Below, piece after piece: positions 9,401 through 15,962 of a stretch of 64,000 nucleotides of DNA. Source of the DNA: CANKHJ01 sp035556495 (lineage in GTDB: Bacteria; Pseudomonadota; Alphaproteobacteria; Rhizobiales; Xanthobacteraceae). Position 1 is the stretch's first letter; each line of letters begins with the position of its first letter. The translations under genes were made by a program, and so were the position numbers. The DNA is taken from positions 11,432-75,431 of the forward strand of contig DATMEW010000074.1 of the NCBI GenBank assembly GCA_035556495.1, given 5' to 3'. Below the pieces are notes generated by a model. That model was given only the letters and a program-made list of their open reading frames with translations, did no database searches and was not told the origin of the DNA.

Positions 9401-10027
9401 ATCGATCGCGACCGCAATGAGATCCGGCAGATCGAACACATACCGTGTGAATGTCGGCTGCTGACCAACCCGGACCCGGATCGGCAGCGTGGATTGCGCG
9501 CGCTGAAGAGCCTTCTGTTCCTTGGCCTTTCGTTCCGCCTCCCGGACGCGGCGGGCCAGGGCGTCCACCACGTCCTGCGGCAGGCCGGGCTTCATTCCGG
9601 TCCAGTTGTCGGGCAACAGATCCACGAACAGCTTTTCGCCGGCAGCCATGGCATTCACCATAACCTTGCGGCTCAAGCCGAGCCGCACGCCGCGGCCATC
9701 CGGATCGACCCGCGCCACCGAAACATAGCCGGGCGCGCTGGCGCTCAGCCGATCGACATTCACCGCAACGGGAGTTTTGAAGCTGACGATCAGAATGCCG
9801 TTCGACGTCCGCACATCGGCCTCGACCTCTTCGGCGAGATCGAAAATCAGGCGTGCATAGCCCCCGCTGACCGACGCGGAAATCTCTCCCTTCACCGGCG
9901 CGGGCTGGGTGATCGCTGGCGGCGCAGCAAGGACGACGGCAACAAAAGCCGCGCAACCGGCCAGCAACAGGCGGGCGCGAACCGGCTTCTTCCCATCCCC
10001 GATCCGTTCGCTTGCCGCCATACGCAT
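6422..10027 (-). CDS. Large periplasmic AMIN-like/TPR protein of the flagellar cluster
   Basis: A 1,201-residue protein of unknown function. It has a basic N-terminus and a hydrophobic signal (about residues 18-40) predicting export. Three beta-rich modules follow with AMIN-like strands (YARLIFDL near 58, TRYVFDLPD near 194, VLWLVFDTD near 427). The second and third are separated by a Pro/Ala/Gln-rich linker (about 300-395). From about residue 630 to 1,140 the chain is helical with TPR-like repeats. The architecture recalls peptidoglycan-binding AMIN domains and FimV-type scaffolds, so a role in anchoring or organising the motor in the periplasm is an inference. It is the last gene of the fliL-fliM-DUF6468-motE cluster and has its own CtrA-type box. 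Confidence 0.75.
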   Translation of the reverse strand: MRMAASERIGDGKKPVRARLLLAGCAAFVAVVLAAPPAITQPAPVKGEISASVSGGYARLIFDLAEEVEADVRTSNGILIVSFKTPVAVNVDRLSASAPGYVSVARVDPDGRGVRLGLSRKVMVNAMAAGEKLFVDLLPDNWTGMKPGLPQDVVDALARRVREAERKAKEQKALQRAQSTLPIRVRVGQQPTFTRYVFDLPDLIAVAIDRGEQHLDLTFTSPLKFDLADVAATLPPGVTAADAETEGERVRVRFSLSEPVETRTFREGNSYVVDFSRPDTARKQDAAGHVRPDDLGALIETAGPTPPPAPSPSPGGQAPSPAGADQSAEQDGLRSTEAVQDRPGPAAEEAHAAPAQDRSAASSTTAAKSEAPPQQAVSTAPSAGAASAISNGAGASLTVRKDADALHIAAHFPAETPAAVFRRGDVLWLVFDTDVKLDIGPLKEIGAGIRDVTSMTADGLQAVRLRLERPRLVDVSYENAGWTITLGPERVGPQRSLSASRVMVGSPRAGVTIDMEGPARLHRLADPDVGDVLWVVTARGPVRGMVKPQDFLEFRVLASMQGGVLQPLADDLTVELVQNRLIVGRPDGLTLSAAAPGLKSKKGHYIPSVLDVPGWSANRDAAFGERRDELTTGSADAAPNERQAVRLELARFYLAQYMPAEAKGVLDLVLAEPGPDAADAVLLRGVASTLIERPQDALRDLSDPLVAHRQEALLWKGVVLSALGKWKEAREGFRTSTTALGLLPPELQAVVLLAMADAAVAVGDIGDATSQLHELDSVGVPPRLRPQADLLNARLTESMGRDAEAVAGYRAAADQRDRRVAAQGRLNLVRLREKLGEMKRDEVVAELETLTTIWRGDETEVEALQLLSRFYIEDARYRDAFAAMRVALATQPNSEFARRMQDDAAGVFDTLFLAGKADALEPIEALSLFYDFRELTPVGRRGDEMIRRLADRLTSVDLLDQAAELLQHQVDHRLQGAARAQVATRLAMVYLMNRKIGAGLQALRATRMAGLSEELRNERLLIEARLLSDSGRHDLAIELIGNIKGRAAQRLRGDVYWAARRWREAGEQIELGLGDAWQRFEPLDELQRADVIRGGMAYALARDDLGLGRFRDRFAGKIDSGPDRRAFEVVTSAAGAGSAEFRDVARMIASAGTLEAFLRDLRADYPGTRALPDEGRPPRIETTPAAAPKQAAAAGPRLAAR

Positions 10028-10118
10028 CGACTTCGCCGAAAGGCCACCCGACAGCCAGATACGCAGCCGCCGGCGCCGGCCTCCTGCCGGCGGGAATGCT
10101 GAATTTAGGCCGGAGCGT

Positions 10119-10133
10119 TTAATATCGGCTTAA
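10119..10133. promoter_or_regulatory. CtrA-type box TTAA-N7-TTAA upstream of the TPR gene
   Basis: TTAATATCGGCTTAA is an exact match to the CtrA consensus. It lies 92-106 bp upstream of the TPR protein start and just after the stop of the radical SAM gene. Its placement suggests that the TPR gene has its own cell-cycle-controlled promoter. Confidence 0.65.
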
Positions 10134-10155
10134 ACCTGAGGTTCCGGACAGCGGC

Positions 10156-11706
10156 TCACCGGCCGAGCAGATCCTCGACATATCTGAACGGGAGGTAGCT
10201 TCCCGGATTGTTTCCGATCCGGCGGCGCGGGCAATGCCGGCAGGCACCCGGCGCATCCGGCGTGTTCACTCGCCGCCTCAAATCCATGTAGCGCTCGCCA
10301 TTCCAGATTTCCTCCATGGAATTCTCATGGAGATTTCCCATGGTCAGTTCCGCGGCAGGAATGCAGCAGGCTCTCACGTCTCCGTTGCCGAGAATGACGG
10401 CGGTATCCCAGGGGTCGCGACAATAGGTGTGACCGAACCGTTCAGGCTTGTCCTCGAAAGGCGGCGGAATGCCCAGCGGAACGCCCCGCATCTGTGCGTG
10501 CAGGATGGCGCGCTGCCTTAGATCATTGAATCCTGCCTGATCGAACCAGAAGCTCTCCTTCTCCAGCTTGGCGTCATAGATCTCGACATGGTCAGAATAG
10601 ATCGCATCGAATCCAATTTCCTTCACGTTGTCGATCGCGGCAAAGATTTCCTCTGCGTTTGATTTCATCAGCGACATGCTGATGGAAAGTTGAATATCGG
10701 TGCGGCCAATATCGGCCCGCTGCCGCGCCAGCATTTTCAGTTTCTCAAGAACGCTTTGCAGTGCCGGCGCACCTCTGCGAATCCGCCGGAAGGTCCCGTC
10801 CCGCGCCGCATCCAGCGAAACGTTAATCGAGCGCACCTTCGAAGAAAGCAGACGACGGCCATAATCCTCCGTCAGCGCAATGCCGTTGGTATCGAGATGA
10901 AAAGGCAGGTCAAGGTCGAGAAGGAGATCGAGATCGCCGCCGAAGCGTTGATCCGACCAAAGGATATCTCCGCTATAGTCGGACGCCACGCTTCGCAACC
11001 AGCCCTCGCTGGCCCACTCTTGAAGCTGCTGTCTGATTTCAGGCGCCAGACGCCGGACAGACTTTCGCGAGAAGCTGGAAATGCAGTGAATGCAGTTCAG
11101 ATTGCATTGCGATGTCGGGCTCAAAAGCAAGCCCGGAGGCACCGGCGTCGCGGCGATCGGATCGTCAAATCCCAGAGTGGCGACGACGCCCATCGCGCCC
11201 TGATCGCTTCCGCCCACCAGGCAGGCAATGTGGCCTTCGATAGCGTCATCCCCATCTCCCAGCCAGACGGTCGCCGCATTGCCTGTCTGGCTCGCCAGCG
11301 GCGCTATGCGCACGAGAAAGTGCCGTCCGGCCGTATCCTCCGGCGCATCCAGGTGGATGGACACGCTGGCATTGTCATAGATAGTTGCTAGTTCGACGAT
11401 CTGACAAGCGATACGCCTGCCGACCGGAAGCATTCGCCACTGACCGAAGCGAAGGCGGATATCCCGAAGCAGCGACGGCTGGGAACCTGGATCGAACAAC
11501 GAACGGTCCAACGCCATCAAGAAATCGGTCAATCCACGGGGAGGACGGAGACCAAAATCGAAAACCGAAACCTCAAAACGTCCGGACTGACGGCCCCAAT
11601 GCGTGCCGATGATAATTTCGATGACACGCAGATGATCGGCCCGGACACGGAAAAGCTGGGATACGATCCGCCCGGTCGTAAGTTCCCCGGCGCCGCGGCG
11701 CGCCAT
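10156..11706 (-). CDS. Radical SAM/SPASM enzyme inside the flagellar cluster
   Basis: A 516-residue enzyme. I start it at ATG 11706, which is preceded by GGAGGGGCGGAA; a TTG at 11721 is also open. Residues 1 to about 190 form a beta-rich domain whose wording resembles domains at the front of O-antigen and other surface-glycan enzymes (my recollection of the pattern, not a search). The radical SAM core begins at CNLNCIHC (Cys 201, 205, 208). A SPASM-like C-terminal region carries Cys 429, 447, 448, 489 and 492 with GNGDVRACC and GNLHENSMEEIWNG. Such proteins modify peptides, proteins or small molecules using SAM and extra iron-sulfur clusters. No precursor peptide gene is visible beside it. 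It is inserted between the motE-like gene and the TPR gene; the substrate is unknown. Confidence 0.85.
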   Translation of the reverse strand: MARRGAGELTTGRIVSQLFRVRADHLRVIEIIIGTHWGRQSGRFEVSVFDFGLRPPRGLTDFLMALDRSLFDPGSQPSLLRDIRLRFGQWRMLPVGRRIACQIVELATIYDNASVSIHLDAPEDTAGRHFLVRIAPLASQTGNAATVWLGDGDDAIEGHIACLVGGSDQGAMGVVATLGFDDPIAATPVPPGLLLSPTSQCNLNCIHCISSFSRKSVRRLAPEIRQQLQEWASEGWLRSVASDYSGDILWSDQRFGGDLDLLLDLDLPFHLDTNGIALTEDYGRRLLSSKVRSINVSLDAARDGTFRRIRRGAPALQSVLEKLKMLARQRADIGRTDIQLSISMSLMKSNAEEIFAAIDNVKEIGFDAIYSDHVEIYDAKLEKESFWFDQAGFNDLRQRAILHAQMRGVPLGIPPPFEDKPERFGHTYCRDPWDTAVILGNGDVRACCIPAAELTMGNLHENSMEEIWNGERYMDLRRRVNTPDAPGACRHCPRRRIGNNPGSYLPFRYVEDLLGR

Positions 11707-11715
11707 TTCCGCCCC

Positions 11716-11731
11716 TCCCAACTAGTTGGGA
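11716..11731. promoter_or_regulatory. Perfect 16-bp palindrome overlapping the radical SAM ribosome binding site
   Basis: TCCCAACTAGTTGGGA reads the same on both strands. On the minus strand its last bases (TTGGGA) run into the Shine-Dalgarno sequence GGGAGGGG of the radical SAM gene. It could be an operator, or an RNA hairpin (6-bp stem, CTAG loop) that partly hides the ribosome binding site. Confidence 0.5.
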
Positions 11732-11774
11732 GACACTCTAGTCAAAACCTCACAGAGCCGCAATTCCCGGCTGC

Positions 11775-12569
11775 TCAGTCCGCCGGGCGGCCTTCGATCT
11801 TCGGCAGGGAGGAGATGGGGACCTTGGCGTCGGTGGCCTTGATATTCGCGCCATAGCGGTTGGCGAGTTCCACCGTCAGCCGTTCCGCCGCCTCCGGTGA
11901 CATCTGCCCGAGAACATCCGACATGCGGCGCGGATTGATCTGGCTGGCCACCTCGATCAGCACCCGCATGTCCAGCCGGTCAAAAATCCTCGCGGCATCC
12001 TTGGCCTTCATGTTCTCGTACATGGTCACGAGGCTCTTGAACTGCACGGCTTCGGCTTCATCTTTCCTGACCGTGGCTTCGCCTATCTTCCTCTCCATCT
12101 GCTTGAGTTCCGCGAGCCGTGCCTCCAGCCGCTGCTCGCTCGCCTGAAGCAGACTCTCACGCACCTCGATTTCCTGGGCTCGATTTTCGATTTCCTTGCG
12201 CCGCTCCTGAAGGCGCTCCAGCAAAGCACGCTCCGCCGGCGACTGGGGCAGTTCCCCGTTGAGCCGGACCGGTGCGCCTTCGCGCATCGGCGCATCGGGC
12301 ACCTTGGCTTTCGGGCTTTCGCCGGAAGGAGCCGGAACGGAGCCGGTCACATCCGGAAAGCCCAAAACCTCCTGAGCCCATGATCTTTTCGGCGCGGCTT
12401 TCGCATCGACGGGCGCCGCTGCGACCATGCGCGGCGCATCGTCGCGGCCTGATCCCGCAAAGGTGTAGCCGCCTTCCAGCACCAGTCCCAGGAATTTGAG
12501 CACGAGCAATGCGCCAGTCGCCACAATCACGACCGGAACGATCCGCATGTCGCGCAGGATCCATTTCAT
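11775..12569 (-). CDS. MotE-like flagellar protein with MgtE N-terminal domain
   Basis: The 264-residue protein has an N-terminal membrane anchor (about residues 9-33), a low-complexity stretch, and a long coiled coil (about 115-175, LERLQERRKEIENRAQEIEV). A C-terminal MgtE intracellular/FliG-like helical domain follows (YENMKAKDAARIFDRLDMRV and VLGQMSPEAAERLTVELANR). In rhizobia this family is annotated MotE; in Sinorhizobium MotE is reported as a chaperone for the periplasmic motility protein MotC. No motC is visible here. It overlaps the preceding DUF6468 gene by 4 nt, so it belongs to the fliL-fliM transcript. Confidence 0.8.
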   Translation of the reverse strand: MKWILRDMRIVPVVIVATGALLVLKFLGLVLEGGYTFAGSGRDDAPRMVAAAPVDAKAAPKRSWAQEVLGFPDVTGSVPAPSGESPKAKVPDAPMREGAPVRLNGELPQSPAERALLERLQERRKEIENRAQEIEVRESLLQASEQRLEARLAELKQMERKIGEATVRKDEAEAVQFKSLVTMYENMKAKDAARIFDRLDMRVLIEVASQINPRRMSDVLGQMSPEAAERLTVELANRYGANIKATDAKVPISSLPKIEGRPAD

Positions 12570-13003
12570 GCAGCAAGCCCGTTCAGGCGCAGGCGCGCAC
12601 GCTCGTTGAGCGATTGTGCAGCAATTGCCATCGCGCGTGGGTCAAGCGGCCGATCCGGCGTCAGATCCGGGGCGGAACGGGCCGCGGCGACGATCCGCGT
12701 GAGCTTGCCCAGAACGACATCTCCCGCCTTGGCCTGCAATTCGAGATCAGCGGCCATGAGCTGAGCCGCGCGCAGGCGCTCGTCGAGACCGCTCTCGCAA
12801 TCTTTCATCGTGGCCCGCAGGCCGCCGACCGCACGCTCGGCGGCGGTCGTTGCCGCGACAAGCTCTGCGATCGTCGCCTTCATCGCACCTTCGTCCGCCT
12901 TGAGGCTTTTCAGACGGCGGTTCAGCGTCACGCAATAGACGATTGTCAGCACAAGCAGAACGGCGACCGAAACCTCAATCGCCAGACCGATACCATAGCT
13001 CAT
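12566..13003 (-). CDS. DUF6468 flagellar-cluster membrane protein
   Basis: A 145-residue protein with one N-terminal membrane helix (about residues 5-27), a helical coiled-coil-like middle and the C-terminal string LDPRAMAIAAQSLNERARLR. It matches the DUF6468 family, found almost only in alphaproteobacterial flagellar clusters between fliM and the MotE-like gene. Its exact job is not known. It overlaps fliM by 4 nt and the MotE-like gene by 4 nt, so all three appear translationally coupled. Confidence 0.8.
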   Translation of the reverse strand: MSYGIGLAIEVSVAVLLVLTIVYCVTLNRRLKSLKADEGAMKATIAELVAATTAAERAVGGLRATMKDCESGLDERLRAAQLMAADLELQAKAGDVVLGKLTRIVAAARSAPDLTPDRPLDPRAMAIAAQSLNERARLRLNGLAA

Positions 13004-14193
13004 GGCGCTTCCATCCGCTTGTTGGCCCTGTCCGCTTTCTCGAACATGGCAAGTGTGGTTTTAGGGCGATTCAGCGGTGCCGCAACGCGCACGGCGACGC
13101 GGTCTCCGGCGCGACCCATGCGGCCCTCTGTCAGCGAGACTTCTCCGCAACGAATGCTGACCAGGGCATCCGGCTTGATCCCCAGGGGCAAAGTGTCTCC
13201 GACGCTGAGATTCATCATTTGCTTCAACGGCAGCTTGGCTTCGTAAAGCACTGCCTGGACATCAATTTCCGCCTGCATTATCTCGGTCGCGAGATGTCCT
13301 TCCCAGATCGGATCACGGCCGAATTTCTCGCCCATGAACATCTGCAACAACACATCGCGGATCGGCTCGATAGTGGCATAAGGAAGCAGCAGCTCAAGAT
13401 TGCCGCCGCGATCTTCCATATCGATGCGCAGCCGCACGAGAATGGCGGCATTGGCCGGACGTGAGATGGCAGCGAAGCGCGGGTTCGTTTCCAGACGATC
13501 GATATTGAACTTGACCGGCGAGAGCGGGCGGAAGGCCAGTTCCGCATCGGCCAGCACGACCTCGATCAGACGTTTGACGAGATTGGTTTCGATGGTGGTG
13601 TAGGGCCGGCCTTCGACGCGCAGCGCGGCCTGCCCGCGGCGGCCGCCAAGGAGAACGTCAATGATCGAATATATCAGGCTGGAGTTGACGGTCACCAGGC
13701 CAAAGTTGTCCCACTCCTCAGCCTTGAACACGCTCAGGATGGCCGGCAGCGGAATCGAGTTGAGATAGTCCCCGAAGCGAACCGACGTGATGCGGTCGAG
13801 CGAGACTTCAACGTTGTCCGAGGTGAAGTTGCGCAGCGACGTCGTCATCAGCCGGACCAGCCGATCGAAGACGATTTCGAGCATCGGCAGGCGTTCGTAA
13901 GACACCATCGCTGAGTCGATGATGGCCCGGATGCCCGAATTGTCGTTCAGCGCGATATCGGCAAGACTGAAGCCGAGCAGGCTGTCGATTTCTTCCTGAT
14001 TGAGAATACGTTCGGCGCCGCCCCTCGTGTTCTGCGCGACGCTGTTCTCGCCCATGTTCAGCCAGGCATTGGCTTCATCATCGCCAGAAGCGGCAGAGGC
14101 ATCGGCCTGATCCGGCTGTCCGTCCTGCGCCAGCGCCAGCCCCCATTCGGCAGCGAGCGCATCCTCATCGTTCGGGTCTTTCTGGTTCGCCAT
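13000..14193 (-). CDS. fliM: Flagellar motor switch protein FliM, with N-terminal extension
   Basis: FliM is the C-ring protein that receives phosphorylated CheY and, with FliG and FliN, sets rotation. The 397-residue product has the CheC-like middle domain and a C-terminal SpoA/FliN-like domain (LPLKQMMNLSVGDTLPLGIK and onward). The CheY-binding motif LNQEEIDSLL is at residues 64-73 and not at the extreme N-terminus as in enterobacteria. It is preceded by an acidic extension containing DALAAEWGLALAQDGQ. Rhizobial FliM proteins can carry such extensions. It is 14 bp downstream of fliL. Confidence 0.96.
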   Translation of the reverse strand: MANQKDPNDEDALAAEWGLALAQDGQPDQADASAASGDDEANAWLNMGENSVAQNTRGGAERILNQEEIDSLLGFSLADIALNDNSGIRAIIDSAMVSYERLPMLEIVFDRLVRLMTTSLRNFTSDNVEVSLDRITSVRFGDYLNSIPLPAILSVFKAEEWDNFGLVTVNSSLIYSIIDVLLGGRRGQAALRVEGRPYTTIETNLVKRLIEVVLADAELAFRPLSPVKFNIDRLETNPRFAAISRPANAAILVRLRIDMEDRGGNLELLLPYATIEPIRDVLLQMFMGEKFGRDPIWEGHLATEIMQAEIDVQAVLYEAKLPLKQMMNLSVGDTLPLGIKPDALVSIRCGEVSLTEGRMGRAGDRVAVRVAAPLNRPKTTLAMFEKADRANKRMEAP

Positions 14194-14207
14194 GATGCTT
14201 CGCCGCC

Positions 14208-14714
14208 CTATTGGACGATCATTTCCTTGAACAGGACTGCGGTAATCCGGCGCGGCGCAATGGATGCGTTGACACGATGGGTCAACTCCTCCTTGAGCCG
14301 ATAAAGACCGGCGGACCCGTCAAGGTCGCTGGGCCGCATCTCGCGCAGATAGGTCTGAAAGGTGTCGAGCACACGCGGCATCGCAAGCTGGATCTGCGGC
14401 GCCAGCGCCTCGTCGGGCAGTTCAAGCACAACCTTCACCTTGAGATACTGGCTGCGTTCGCCGCCGGTGCTGGCCAGGTTGACCAGCACGTCAGGCACCT
14501 CGAGAAACACCGGTGGCTTCGGTTGGGGAATGGCAGCCTGCTCGGCCTCTTTCTGCCCGCCGAGAAACAGCTTGCTGGCGCCCCAGGCCCCGCCGCCCAG
14601 CAGGATGACCCCGAGCGCGATGACGATCAGCCTGATCGGCATCCCTTTCTTTGCCGGCTTGTCCTGCCCGCCATCGGCGGCAACGTCGGCCGCGTCCTCG
14701 TCATTCGTCGCCAT
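14208..14714 (-). CDS. fliL: Flagellar basal body-associated protein FliL
   Basis: FliL surrounds the stator units at the motor. The 168-residue protein has a single N-terminal membrane helix (about residues 27-47), a Pro-rich linker and the conserved periplasmic domain (PPVFLEVPDVLVNLAS, YLKVKVVLELPDE) ending in LFKEMIVQ. It heads the minus-strand fliL-fliM-DUF6468-motE run. A CtrA-like half site (ATGGTTAA) lies about 105 bp upstream. Confidence 0.95.
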   Translation of the reverse strand: MATNDEDAADVAADGGQDKPAKKGMPIRLIVIALGVILLGGGAWGASKLFLGGQKEAEQAAIPQPKPPVFLEVPDVLVNLASTGGERSQYLKVKVVLELPDEALAPQIQLAMPRVLDTFQTYLREMRPSDLDGSAGLYRLKEELTHRVNASIAPRRITAVLFKEMIVQ

Positions 14715-14817
14715 GGAATGCCCTGATGTCCTGTCATCTGAACGGCAGCGGCATGAACGCGGGACTGAAAAGCCGCAGGCGCTAACGTTGCGCCCGTGAC
14801 GTCAAACTATGACCCGA

Positions 14818-14825
14818 ATGGTTAA
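14818..14825 (-). promoter_or_regulatory. CtrA-like half site ATGGTTAA upstream of fliL
   Basis: ATGGTTAA is the reverse complement of the CtrA half-site form TTAACCAT. The second half, at the correct N7 spacing, reads TTGC and so is only a partial match. It is 104 bp before the fliL start. Confidence 0.4.
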
Positions 14826-14847
14826 CGGAATATTGCCAACACGCCTC

Positions 14848-14899
14848 AACCCGGAAAGTTTTGCCGGGTTGGGCCCGCAAGGGCACGGAAACTGCCGGG
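14848..14899. promoter_or_regulatory. FlbD-like repeat region upstream of the flgF promoter
   Basis: An inverted repeat AACCCGG/CCGGGTT (14848-14854 and 14864-14870) contains TTTTGCCGGG (14859-14868). A second, same-strand copy AAACTGCCGGG follows at 14889-14899. The core CGGCAAAA (minus strand) matches the repeats before flgI and flgE. The region is 55-105 bp upstream of the -24 element, normal for an enhancer-binding activator. Confidence 0.5.
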
Positions 14900-14952
14900 T
14901 GCCGCACCATCCAAAAAACACATAAGGTATTGAAATTATTCAATAATAAATC

Positions 14953-14969
14953 TTGGCACGCACCCTGCT
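14953..14969 (+). promoter_or_regulatory. Sigma-54 promoter of flgF
   Basis: TTGGCACGCACCCTGCT matches the -24/-12 consensus YTGGCACG-N4-TTGCW except for CTGC in place of TTGC; the GG and GC pairs are kept at the right spacing. Predicted transcription start is near 14981, about 90 bp before flgF. Confidence 0.75.
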
Positions 14970-15069
14970 TTCCAATCTTCAGCGATGGCCGGCTTGGGAG
15001 AGCCCGCGCCATCAGGGATCACCTCGCTTTGGGAGAGGCGAGCGGATTCCGCACCGGAGATTTGGACCG

Positions 15070-15840
15070 ATGGAGAATGCACTCCTCATCGGACTGTCGC
15101 GCCAGATGTCGCTGCAACGCGAACTGGCGACCGTCGCGAACAACATCGCGAACATCAACACCAACGGCTACAAGGCCGATGGTGCGATATTCGAAGAGTA
15201 TCTGATGCCCGTCGCCCGCGCGACGACCTTCATGCGCGGAGACGACCGGCTCAGCTTCGTGCAGGATCGCGCCACCTGGCACGATCTCAGCTCCGGCCCG
15301 CTGCGCCAGACCGGCAACGAACTGGACGTCGCCATCGATGGGGACGCGTTTCTGGCCGTGCAGACGCCGCGCGGCGAGCGCTACACCCGCAACGGTGCTT
15401 TGCAGATCAACGCCCAGGGCCAACTCGTGACGAGTGCGGGCGAGCTCGTGCTCGGCGACGGTGGGCCGATCCAGTTCCAGCCGACCGACCGCGCGATCAC
15501 CATCAGCGCGACCGGCAGCATCAGCGTTCGCGAAGGGGCAAATGCCGATGCGGATTCCGTGCGCGGACGGCTGCGTCTCGTCAGCTTTGCGCAAGCGGCC
15601 CGGTTGCAGAAAGACGGCTCCAGCCTGTTCGCGGCGCCCGCCGACATGGCGCCTGCTCCCGCGCCGGCGGAAATCCGCGTCATTCAGGGCGCGATCGAGC
15701 AGTCCAACGTCCGCGGCGTCGTGGAGATGTCGCGGATGATCGAGCTCAACCGCGCCTACACCAGCGTCACCAGCATCCTGCAACAGCAGGGCGATCTCAG
15801 ACGCACCGCCATCGAACGCCTTGCCGAAATGCCGGCCTAG
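15070..15840 (+). CDS. flgF: Flagellar proximal rod protein FlgF
   Basis: FlgF is a rod subunit. The ATG at 15070 (MENALLIGLSRQMSLQ) is chosen because it matches family N-termini. The open frame extends upstream to 14953 but would cross the promoter. The 256-residue product has the rod signature VANNIANINTNGYKADG near residue 25, the FlgE/F/G central domain (GDAFLAVQTPRGERYTRNGA) and the C-terminal helix (VVEMSRMIELNRAYTSVTSI). It is the first gene of flgF-flgG-flgA-flgH and is separated from flgG by a 122-bp gap filled by a repeat element. Confidence 0.96.
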   Translation: MENALLIGLSRQMSLQRELATVANNIANINTNGYKADGAIFEEYLMPVARATTFMRGDDRLSFVQDRATWHDLSSGPLRQTGNELDVAIDGDAFLAVQTPRGERYTRNGALQINAQGQLVTSAGELVLGDGGPIQFQPTDRAITISATGSISVREGANADADSVRGRLRLVSFAQAARLQKDGSSLFAAPADMAPAPAPAEIRVIQGAIEQSNVRGVVEMSRMIELNRAYTSVTSILQQQGDLRRTAIERLAEMPA

Positions 15841-15938
15841 GGTCTGATCCCACTTCGTTGAATCAGACCCGTCGGTACTCTTTTTGTTTGAGCATGATCT
15901 TGTCCGAAAACCGGTTCCCACTTTTCGGGATCATGCTC
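15841..15938. repeat. RIME-like composite palindromic repeat, copy 1
   Basis: Two adjacent hairpins start right after the flgF stop: GGTCTGAT/ATCAGACC arms (15841-15869), then a longer palindrome from GAGCATGATC (15890) to GATCATGCTC (15938) with GAAAACCGG and CCACTTTTCGG inside. The reverse complement of the whole unit recurs at 51055-51147 with the same internal order. This resembles the mosaic palindromic elements of rhizobia. It sits inside the flgF-flgG operon. Confidence 0.85.
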
Positions 15939-15962
15939 TAACCCAGCGACGGAGACAGTCCC

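Larger units (their letters stand above)
14715..15069. other. Divergent control region between fliL and flgF
   Basis: No gene is seen in this 355-bp stretch. It holds a CtrA-like half site facing fliL (14818-14825), an AT-rich segment around 14910-14950, paired TTTTGCCGGG/AACTGCCGGG repeats and a sigma-54 promoter for flgF. Confidence 0.6.
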
